The notes under the pieces are model-generated. The model saw only the letters and a list, made by a program, of their open reading frames with translations. It did no database searches and was not told where the DNA came from. Below, piece by piece: positions 57,262 to 64,000 of a stretch of DNA of 64,000 nt. Origin of the DNA: Candidatus Hydrogenedentota bacterium (GTDB lineage: Bacteria; Hydrogenedentota; Hydrogenedentia; Hydrogenedentales; SLHB01); the NCBI GenBank assembly GCA_016215105.1, contig JACRLJ010000002.1, forward strand, positions 24,000 through 87,999, in the 5' to 3' direction. How positions within the stretch are numbered: the stretch's first letter is position 1; every line of letters starts with the position of its first letter. Made by a program: the position numbers and the translations under genes.

Positions 57262-59892
57262 TTATTTATGGGGCTCGGCATTCCGAATCTCTCGCTCCGC
57301 CTGCCTCCAGTCCTGAACTGCTCGACCGTCTTGGCGGCCCCGCTGCTCGTACAATTCATAGGCACGCTTGGCGATCTGCGCAGTCACATCGACCGGTCTC
57401 TGTGGTACGGCGAAAGGAACACGCCATTTGATCATCGCAACTTTCATGGCGTCGTTCACGCCGAGACACGCGACCATTGCATAAACAAATATCGCGAGCG
57501 TCTGCGACCAAGGCAGTGGCATGAGTCCAGGGAGACCCACGAATGTCAAGATGGTTCCCGTGAGTACATTGGCTGCGAGGGCGTACAGAAAGGTCTTGCT
57601 CGGTATCGTCGCCCAGAACAAGTGACGCTCTCGCGCGGACACGATGGAAAATGCTGCGAAATAAAGCAGTGTGAGGAAGCTGAACGTGCAAAGAGCATCG
57701 TCGTTGGTCGCCAATCCGAATCGTGACCAGCCAATCCACAAGAGGAAGAGCGCCTCGGCGAGCATCGCGACGCCCAACGCCGCGGATATCGCCACAAAGC
57801 CTCCAATCTGCCAGGTCTCCGGTTTTTTGGACGGTCGAACGTGGTCCGTGGCCAAGGAGATTTTCGCAAAGTCTGTCATAAAGACCAGCAGTAACATCGC
57901 AAAGGCTGAGACAACGAACTTGCCGGTCACCACGAACGCGATCGCCACGAAAGCTGCCTTTAGGATTGTCCGGCTGATCTTGTTGATGATCCACGTTAGT
58001 ATGCGTTGGTAAATTGCCCGCCCTTGCTCGACCAGTGCGACGATATTCGTCAACCCCGGCTCGGTCAAGACAACGCTCGCGGCGCCCTTGGCCACGTCGG
58101 TTGCAGAGCTGACGGCGATCCCCACTTCGGCCTGTCGCAGAGCGGGGGCATCGTTGACGCCATCACCCGTCATGCCGGTCACGTGCCCTGCGGCCTGCAG
58201 GTGCTGGACCACGACGTACTTGTCCTCGGGATAGACCTCGGCAAAGCCATCCGCCCCCGCCAGCAAATCTACGGCCTCGTTACCGGCTTGAGCCGCCGCG
58301 GCCTTCAGGTCCGCAACGCTACAGATGTTAGGTAAACCCACCCCTTGGCCAATCTCACGCGCCACGGGCAGTGCATCTCCGGTAAGCATTTTTACCGAGA
58401 CTCCCAGGTCACGGAGTTCGGCGATAAGCTGCTGGGCGTCGGGCCGTAACGGATCATATAGCATCACCAGCCCGAGCAACGTGGGTTTGCCGGTCTCGAC
58501 GCCGCTGGCCACGGCCAGCGCGCGATATCCCTTCTGCGCGGATTCGCTTACCCGGGCTTCTATCGTCTCAATCTCCTGCGGCTGAAGCCCACTCGCCTCG
58601 GCGACAGTTCGCACGGCGCCTTTCATCATGCGCAGCCGCTGCCCGTTCTGTTCAACAACAGCCTCCGTACGCCGATTTTTCGCATCAAACGGCATGAAAG
58701 ATACCGGCGTGACGGCAAGCGCACCATCAAAGACGTGCCGCTCCTTTGCCGCCGCAAGGAACGCTAGATCAATTGGATCCTGGTTCGCGTCTTGCGACGC
58801 GACTGCGCCGGCGAACAGGACGTCGGATTCCGTGGCGCGCTCTAGCGGGATCACGCCGGTGACGGCGAGTTTATTCATTGTGATGGTGCCGGTTTTATCC
58901 ACGCAGAGCATGTCCATCGTCGCGGCGTCCTCCGCGGCGCTGAGACGTGTGACCAGCACGCCGCGTTTGGCCAACTCCTTCGACCCGGCGGCCATACTGA
59001 CGGTGAACATGACCGGGAGGGCTACCGGCACCGCGCTCATTAACAAGACGAGCATGAGCGGGACCATTTCCATGAGCGGCGCGCCGCGAACCAGAGACAG
59101 CACGATCACCACGCACAACAGCGCACCGACGATGACGAAGAGCCAGCGGACGACTTTGGTCACCACCGCCTCGATGTGGAGTTTCGGCCGCGCTTGCTGG
59201 ACCAGTTCGGTAGTGCGGCCAAAGTAGGTTTTTGCCCCAGTCAGCATGACAACGCCGTTTCCCTCGCCCCGTCGGACGATGGACCCCGACGAGAGCACTT
59301 CGCCGGGTAATTTGTCTGCGTCCTTCGACTCGCCGGTCAGGGCCGACTGGTCAACGCTCAATGCGCCAGTGAGGAGCTTGACGTCCGCAGGAATGATGTC
59401 TCCAGGACGCACGCGGACGATGTCGCCGGGAACCAGTTCCCGTGCGGGAATGACCTGCCAGTTTGTATCGCGCTGAACGCGAGCACTGACCTGCAAGCGT
59501 TTTCGAAGCGTCTCGACAACGCCGGCGGCCCGATGCTCCTGCATGAAACTCAACACAGCATTGACGATCAGTAGTGCGCCCACCACGGCAAGATCAGAGA
59601 ATTTCCCGAGCACCGCCGACAGCACCATGATCAACTCAAGCATCCACGCTGACAGGCCCCAGAACTTACGGAGAAACATAAGTACCGGATGCCCTTTTAA
59701 TTCAGCTACTTCGTTGTAGCCATTCTCCTTGCGGCGGACATCCACTTCGGCGCGTGTGAGGCCGGTGTCGGGGTTTACGTGGAGCGCCGCTAGCGTGTCC
59801 GGAACCGACGCGGAGGCGATGTTAGGGGCCGTAGCGCCTGCTAACTTCGAGGGCGACGGTTCGGTGTCGGATTTACTCGGGGTCGCTCGCAT
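57262..59892 (-). CDS. P-type plasma-membrane H+-ATPase
   Basis: 876 residues from ATG 59892 (GAGGAGGG seven bases upstream). P3A-type features: GHPVLMFLRKFWGLSAWM at the cation-ATPase N-terminus, TGES (about 186-189), a PVALP membrane motif near 295, CVDKTGTITMNKL (Asp about 332) and MTGDGVNDAPALRQAEVGIA. About ten membrane helices. It pumps protons and generates potential, and may energise the RND pumps of this island or allow acid tolerance. The gene is convergent with the integrase fragment copy 2. Confidence 0.8.
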   Translation of the reverse strand: MRATPSKSDTEPSPSKLAGATAPNIASASVPDTLAALHVNPDTGLTRAEVDVRRKENGYNEVAELKGHPVLMFLRKFWGLSAWMLELIMVLSAVLGKFSDLAVVGALLIVNAVLSFMQEHRAAGVVETLRKRLQVSARVQRDTNWQVIPARELVPGDIVRVRPGDIIPADVKLLTGALSVDQSALTGESKDADKLPGEVLSSGSIVRRGEGNGVVMLTGAKTYFGRTTELVQQARPKLHIEAVVTKVVRWLFVIVGALLCVVIVLSLVRGAPLMEMVPLMLVLLMSAVPVALPVMFTVSMAAGSKELAKRGVLVTRLSAAEDAATMDMLCVDKTGTITMNKLAVTGVIPLERATESDVLFAGAVASQDANQDPIDLAFLAAAKERHVFDGALAVTPVSFMPFDAKNRRTEAVVEQNGQRLRMMKGAVRTVAEASGLQPQEIETIEARVSESAQKGYRALAVASGVETGKPTLLGLVMLYDPLRPDAQQLIAELRDLGVSVKMLTGDALPVAREIGQGVGLPNICSVADLKAAAAQAGNEAVDLLAGADGFAEVYPEDKYVVVQHLQAAGHVTGMTGDGVNDAPALRQAEVGIAVSSATDVAKGAASVVLTEPGLTNIVALVEQGRAIYQRILTWIINKISRTILKAAFVAIAFVVTGKFVVSAFAMLLLVFMTDFAKISLATDHVRPSKKPETWQIGGFVAISAALGVAMLAEALFLLWIGWSRFGLATNDDALCTFSFLTLLYFAAFSIVSARERHLFWATIPSKTFLYALAANVLTGTILTFVGLPGLMPLPWSQTLAIFVYAMVACLGVNDAMKVAMIKWRVPFAVPQRPVDVTAQIAKRAYELYEQRGRQDGRAVQDWRQAEREIRNAEPHK

Positions 59893-60768
59893 GCTAAACA
59901 CCCTCCTCAAAGCCTACGTGGTTCTGCGCGGCTCATCGATCACGCGTGCTTTTCCGAAACGTCACGCGGTTCATCAGTCTACGCACACGAACAAAGCCCT
60001 CGGATTTCGACTTCATATCTTGCGTTCCTGTGTTTGTAGTATTCGTTCACGACATTCTCCAGTTCTAAGAACATGCCTGACCGCTACAATCTTTCCCACT
60101 AGGCACGGTATTCGTCGATTACCCGGCAATTCGGTTCAAAGCCCGAGCTAATGACCAACACGTATCGAGAGCGCGACTGACGAGTGGCCGGTCCGGAATT
60201 GTCCTGCTGGACACGGACACAATTACCTAGCGGGAAATGTGGCGCCATCCGGGGGCGATTATTTGACCACCCCAATTGGGCCAGAATCGCGTAGTCCTAT
60301 GGCAAAGAATAGAAAAACTTCCGGTAAACTTTTACAGTCATACATGGCAGTTTTCCACTATGGATATCTTGGATTCCATTTTGGAATATGCCCAATGCGA
60401 GCCTTGCTCAGGCGCCTGTCATCGAACTCGGAGCCGAACCCGTAAGTATATCTAGCACGTTAACTGAGCATTTACGTTCACAATCTACGGTCGCCCAGCT
60501 GGATTCGGCATAAACGTCCGCAAGGATTGGCCTTGCGTGATTGATGTGACCGGGATTTCCAAAAAAATAGCGTCTAAGCGCTCCCGATTTTCAATGCTTA
60601 TGTGCCCCAAGCCTCCAAGCGGAACGTGTAAACTGACCATTCCCGCCGCCGCGCGATGTCAGGTCAGTAAAGAATTCTGACGAAACCTTCGCGCAGGATG
60701 AAGGTCTAAATCTACGCGACGCGCCCAAGGCCGAAGGACCGGACACCGCGCAAGAATAGGCAGATGAG
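59893..60768. other. Long stretch without recognised gene
   Basis: About 875 bases. Open frames are short and without similarity; none has both a start signal and a plausible product. It looks like decayed sequence between the H+-ATPase and the second metal-related locus. Confidence 0.35.
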
Positions 60769-61146
60769 ATGAGCATTCAAGGCACCGCAAATCGGCTTTT
60801 CAACGTCCTCTTATGCACGGCATTTCTAGCGCTGCTCTGCCACGGCACCGGAAGTAAATCCCCTATTGCGTGGCACTCGTGCGATCATTACTCGGGTGTT
60901 CAGCATTGTAATTCGCGCTCGCCGAACGTGACGACGGACCGTGCAAAGGACTCGCTACTCTTTAAACGCTCTAGCTCGCGAAGTGATAGCCCGGAACCGC
61001 TTGCGGCAGCGCTACGCAGCCTTACTGCCCTGCCCTACTGCCCGTCGGCCAGTAGTGTTCAGCCAATAGGCGGAGAAGCGATTCATCAACTCTCGGGACT
61101 CCACCTCTGGCCTTTCCCCCGTCCTCCTTCGCTCGTCTCCGTGTAA
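60769..61146 (+). CDS. Small exported protein
   Basis: 125 residues from ATG 60769 with a weak ribosome-binding site. A signal peptide (NRLFNVLLCTAFLALLCHGT) precedes a His/Cys-containing segment SKSPIAWHSCDHYSGVQHCN that could bind metal. The rest is Ser/Pro-rich. It parallels the exported Cys protein that opens the czc-type operon (40090), which hints that it opens a second such locus, now broken. Confidence 0.45.
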   Translation: MSIQGTANRLFNVLLCTAFLALLCHGTGSKSPIAWHSCDHYSGVQHCNSRSPNVTTDRAKDSLLFKRSSSRSDSPEPLAAALRSLTALPYCPSASSVQPIGGEAIHQLSGLHLWPFPRPPSLVSV

Positions 61147-61276
61147 CCAACTCCCAACGGTCTCATTTACACAATCAACAGGCGTATCACCGCTACGCAG
61201 TCGCGCACGCCGCACCATGGCGCGCGAATCGACCAGCCAATTTGCGCGATATGCCCGAGCACAGGAGACAAATACG

Positions 61277-61534
61277 ATGCTACCCAATGTTCATCGTTTA
61301 CCTATAGCAGTCACGCGGGATCCATTGCGGACCACCGGCGCTACGGCATGGACAGATGTTACGCCCAGACAAAAAGAAGAGCGCTCACTAGCCTCCGCCG
61401 ATGTCTTGAGCCGAAGCGACCCGAATATCCTCGCGTTCAACCAGACCCACGCCGCGAATGTCCTGAGAGGCATGGACCTAAGTCAGGCCAACCCCGTTTT
61501 CCTTCGGATCTTTCTAGAACAGCGAAAAACCTAA
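61277..61534 (+). CDS. Small hypothetical protein
   Basis: 85 residues from ATG 61277, nine bases after CAGGAG. The sequence ([20 protein letters not shown], then [20 protein letters not shown]) has no motif. It may be a real gene or the decayed end of one. It lies between the exported protein and an RND remnant on the opposite strand. Confidence 0.35.
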   Translation: MLPNVHRLPIAVTRDPLRTTGATAWTDVTPRQKEERSLASADVLSRSDPNILAFNQTHAANVLRGMDLSQANPVFLRIFLEQRKT

Positions 61535-61559
61535 GATAGCTTGACCTCAACGGTTCCGA

Positions 61560-61815
61560 TCCCATGACATCGCACAGGTAGTACGACACAGGAACCTCCA
61601 TACGAGAGATCAGTGGAGACGCAACTTCACCGGCCATAAGCGAATACGCGAGGACTTGGAAACTAGGGCCGAACAAGATTACCAATGCGCAGACAATGAC
61701 CGCCATGCCAGCGTCGACGACTGCTTCAGCGAGTGGAATGCCTTGCTTGAGGCGTAACTTGATGAAATCCACAAGGATGACGGAGTTGCGCACCACAATC
61801 TCGACCCCGCGATGA
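61560..61815 (-). pseudogene. RND efflux pump C-terminal remnant
   Basis: The minus frame contains [54 protein letters not shown] and [13 protein letters not shown], which are helices 10-12 of an RND pump. A stretch of about 20 residues that normally follows the VDAG segment is missing, and both ends lack the rest of the protein. It shows that a second RND pump once existed here, in opposite orientation to the intact one. Confidence 0.65.
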
Positions 61816-62412
61816 ATACAATCATCGAGGTGGCGGTGAAAAACCCGTGCAAGAGCCGGTGCGCGGGGAGTAGGGCGCATCAATCGGGTGCGAGACCTAC
61901 GTTCATCGTTGCCGAAAGAGATTTGACGAACGCAAACCATCATGATAAAATTACTCATAGAAGTGGGGATGGAGTCCCCCGAAACCGCCTAAGTTTGGCT
62001 AATGACTCCTGCCGCGATGAGCAGTGCGGTGGGAGTGGCCAACGCCTACCCGAACCCGCTCGAACCTGGGTTCCCCCCTACCGCACAACGCCCAACGTGT
62101 CTTTGTGAATGTCAGAACTCTGCATTGACGTGGCAACCACAGAATGCGCGAAATCGTTATCGTGTACGCACGAGCGAGCGAATCGTTTCACCTATCGAGA
62201 GCTACAGTGACCATGTCGGCCTCTGAGAGTCCGGCAAGGCATGCCCCGTCACCGAAAAAGCGCGGTTATAGCGTTGAGAGTCGTTGCGTCACCATAGCAA
62301 TCGAGAAACTCGGTTGCTCGCGGGAGGTAGTTGTCGGGGCCGCGCGTTTCGGCCCTGTCACCATGTCGCTCGACTGCTGCGCTTCGTTTTGCTTATCGTG
62401 GGAGGCAGGGAC
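61816..62412. other. No gene supported
   Basis: About 600 bases between the RND remnant and the GTPase gene. Frames on both strands are short and implausible. A GGAGG motif at 62401 serves the next gene. Confidence 0.35.
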
Positions 62413-63579
62413 ATGAACGATCCGTCGGCATGCATCGATAGCCTCGCGCGAATATGCGAACGTTTTCGCCTTCGCAACTTGCAGCCACAACTCCTTGCAT
62501 GTACGGAGATGCTTCGGGATAGCGGGGTTGTAGACGTAGCTGTTCTGGGGCAATTCAAGGCAGGGAAAAGTTCATTTCTGAACAGCTTGATCGGGGATGA
62601 TGTCCTACCCGTGAACGTCCTGCCGGCTACGGCGGTGATTACCCGAATAGGGTGTGGCGGCAGGGAGCGGGCCATCGTTCACTTTCTCTCCGGAGAGGCC
62701 GAGGAGGTCCCTATGGGTGAACTGGGCGACTACGTCACCGAACAGCGCAATCCTAACAACACAAAACGGGTGGCTTCGGTTGAAGTAGAACTCACATCGC
62801 TAGCGCCGTTCCAAGGGATACGCTTCGTCGATACGCCTGGCCTCGGAAGCATTTTTGCTCATAACACCCGAGCATCGATGGACTGGCTACCCAAGGTGGG
62901 TGCGGCGCTAGTGGCTATCGGCATGAACCAACCACTTAGCGAACAGGACTTGCTGCTTCTCCGCGAGGCCTTCAAGTACAGCCCAGAGGCCGTAATCCTA
63001 CTTACGAAAGCAGATCTGGTTTCGCAGCGTGAACGCGACACTATCATCGAGTTCACGCAGTGGCAACTAGCCCAACACACTGCGCGGCAGATCCCGGTTT
63101 TCCCGTTCTCAACCCGTCCAGGCTATGAATGCCTCAAAAACGACGTGCGCGACTATCTTCTACGGCAGGTGGCGGCTCGACATGAGGAGTTGTTCAGCAA
63201 AATCGTGGGCCATAAGGTCTCTGCCCTGATTGCGGAGTGTCGAGCATACTTGTTCCTGGCCCAGACGGCGGCCGCGTCGGCAGAGAAGTCCCGTTCCGAT
63301 TTGCGCGACGCGATCGGGCGCGAGCGGGAAGGTGTCGCTTCCCTGAAGGAGGAGTTACGAATCCTGACCCAGGACCTTAAGACCCGCGTCCGGACGGCTT
63401 CGGCGGAACGATTCCATGCCCATCACTGTGAGTTGACGAATCGCCTTCGGGTTTCCCTTTGGAAGGAGATGGGCGCCTGGACGGGGAACCTGACGAAGAG
63501 GACCCAAGCGTTCCAAGAGTGGGTGGCAACTGCATTGGAAGGAGACCTGGGGCGCACAGTCGGGACCACCTTTCCATAG
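62413..63579 (+). CDS. Dynamin-like GTPase, possibly truncated
   Basis: 388 residues from ATG 62413 (GGAGG upstream). G1 GQFKAGKSSFLN (46-57), G2 Thr in LPATAVITRI, G3 FVDTPGLGS (about 138-146) and G4 LLTKADL (196-202). After the G domain come helices with coiled-coil character (TAAASAEKSRSDLRDAIGRE, ILTQDLKTRVRTA). Bacterial dynamin-like proteins bind membranes and are usually 550 residues or longer, so the end at TVGTTFP may mark a truncation. Next to RND and TolC sequences it may belong to the metal-efflux locus. Confidence 0.65.
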   Translation: MNDPSACIDSLARICERFRLRNLQPQLLACTEMLRDSGVVDVAVLGQFKAGKSSFLNSLIGDDVLPVNVLPATAVITRIGCGGRERAIVHFLSGEAEEVPMGELGDYVTEQRNPNNTKRVASVEVELTSLAPFQGIRFVDTPGLGSIFAHNTRASMDWLPKVGAALVAIGMNQPLSEQDLLLLREAFKYSPEAVILLTKADLVSQRERDTIIEFTQWQLAQHTARQIPVFPFSTRPGYECLKNDVRDYLLRQVAARHEELFSKIVGHKVSALIAECRAYLFLAQTAAASAEKSRSDLRDAIGREREGVASLKEELRILTQDLKTRVRTASAERFHAHHCELTNRLRVSLWKEMGAWTGNLTKRTQAFQEWVATALEGDLGRTVGTTFP

Positions 63580-63708
63580 GATTTGAAGTGAGTTGGGCCA
63601 CCCCAACATCACCACCACCCGTCTATACGACAAGCGACACACCCGCCCCCATGACAGCCCGCCGCGATCACCCCAAGGAGAATTCCCTTTTCATCGGACT
63701 ACATCCTT

Positions 63709-64000
63709 CTATTTCGTCGCTCCCCCCAATGAACCCCGGACGCCGGCAAGCCGGAGAACGGTTTGATCTTGGTCGCGGCGGCTCTCCTCGAGTTCGAGGC
63801 GGGCCATGATCAAGTTGCGTTCCGCGTCCAGCAGGTCAAGGAACGACATGTCGCCTGCCGTATAGCCGTCGAGAGCGATACGGTACGCGGACGTGCTCTG
63901 CGGCAGCACAATTTGTTCGATAAGGGTAACTTTCCGGTGCGCAATTTCGACGTTTTCCACGGACATGCGCGACATGCCCCGCGTCTGGGCCAACGCCCCT
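63709..64000 (-). CDS. TolC-family outer-membrane protein, C-terminal part
   Basis: The frame is open from the window edge to a stop at 63709. The sequence ALDGYTAGDMSFLDLLDAER followed by NLIMARLELEESRRDQDQ is the conserved C-terminal helix pair of TolC/CzcC-type channels, as also found in the complete CzcC at 41514. The rest of the gene lies outside the window. It may belong to a second efflux operon read from right to left, of which the RND remnant at 61.6 kb was also part. Confidence 0.7.
   Translation of the reverse strand, partial: GALAQTRGMSRMSVENVEIAHRKVTLIEQIVLPQSTSAYRIALDGYTAGDMSFLDLLDAERNLIMARLELEESRRDQDQTVLRLAGVRGSLGGATK

Noticed and set aside
60299..60445. Frame starting MAKNRKTSGKLLQSY, thought at first to be a third integrase 5' end
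   Set aside because: It does not match the two integrase copies beyond the first residues and has no shared upstream sequence.
1..64000. CRISPR arrays, tRNA, rRNA, riboswitches, replication origin
   Set aside because: Looked for repeats with regular spacing, T-loop-type GTTCGA contexts and iteron clusters; none convincing by eye. Covariance and repeat-finder searches would be decisive.

Overview
The window reads as DNA of a Gram-negative bacterium of moderate-to-high GC content. It carries TolC, RND and membrane-fusion proteins, lipoproteins, strong AGGAGG ribosome-binding sites and one clear sigma-70 promoter. No rRNA, tRNA, replication, partition or conjugation gene was recognised, so the lineage cannot be fixed; gene families such as the HerA-nuclease fusion, the SET protein and the metal island would fit an uncultivated PVC-like or Hydrogenedentota-like group, but that is only an impression.

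The left 37 kb is an accessory element, plasmid- or ICE-like. From 11.2 kb back to 0.4 kb, genes on the minus strand form one long cluster: an ECF-like sigma factor, four small coupled ORFs, an Hsp70-like ATPase with an AT-hook (now disrupted), a VWA protein, a membrane protein with a J-domain-like N-terminus and a PEGA C-terminus, a lipoprotein, a zinc/membrane protein, a HerA-type ATPase with a C-terminal nuclease-like domain, two uncharacterised proteins, a DUF669-like protein and an excisionase-like HTH protein. I know of no described system with this composition. Next comes a 1624-residue STAND/NACHT-like ATPase facing a small PD-(D/E)XK nuclease (11.5-16.8 kb), probably a defence islet.

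From 17.4 to 35.5 kb plus-strand genes dominate: ArdC-like antirestriction protein, many small plasmid-type proteins (two paralogous families in several copies), a GP88-RadC pair, a VWA/metallopeptidase-like protein, a MoxR AAA ATPase, a SAP-domain protein, an SPL-like radical SAM enzyme and a second HerA-nuclease ATPase. Perfect GC-rich hairpins recur at transcription-unit borders. An XRE regulator diverges from a small membrane protein at 36 kb, followed by a tiny Arg-rich ORF and a hypothetical gene.

The right 26 kb is a metal-resistance region interrupted by mobile DNA. It has an intact IS4-family element (38.0-39.2 kb) with 7-bp target duplications, a czcCBA-type efflux operon with two periplasmic accessory proteins and P-II-like proteins, a Zn/Cd-type P1B-ATPase, a 3'-broken uppP, a nonsense-mutated integrase 5' end, a large membrane protein, a methyltransferase and an ArsR regulator divergent from a SET-domain protein. 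These are followed by an IS4 transposase remnant, a second copy of the integrase 5' end, a P-type H+-ATPase, RND remnants, a dynamin-like GTPase and the 3' end of a TolC gene running out of the window. Several genes here are truncated or decayed, so this end looks like a rearrangement hot spot.
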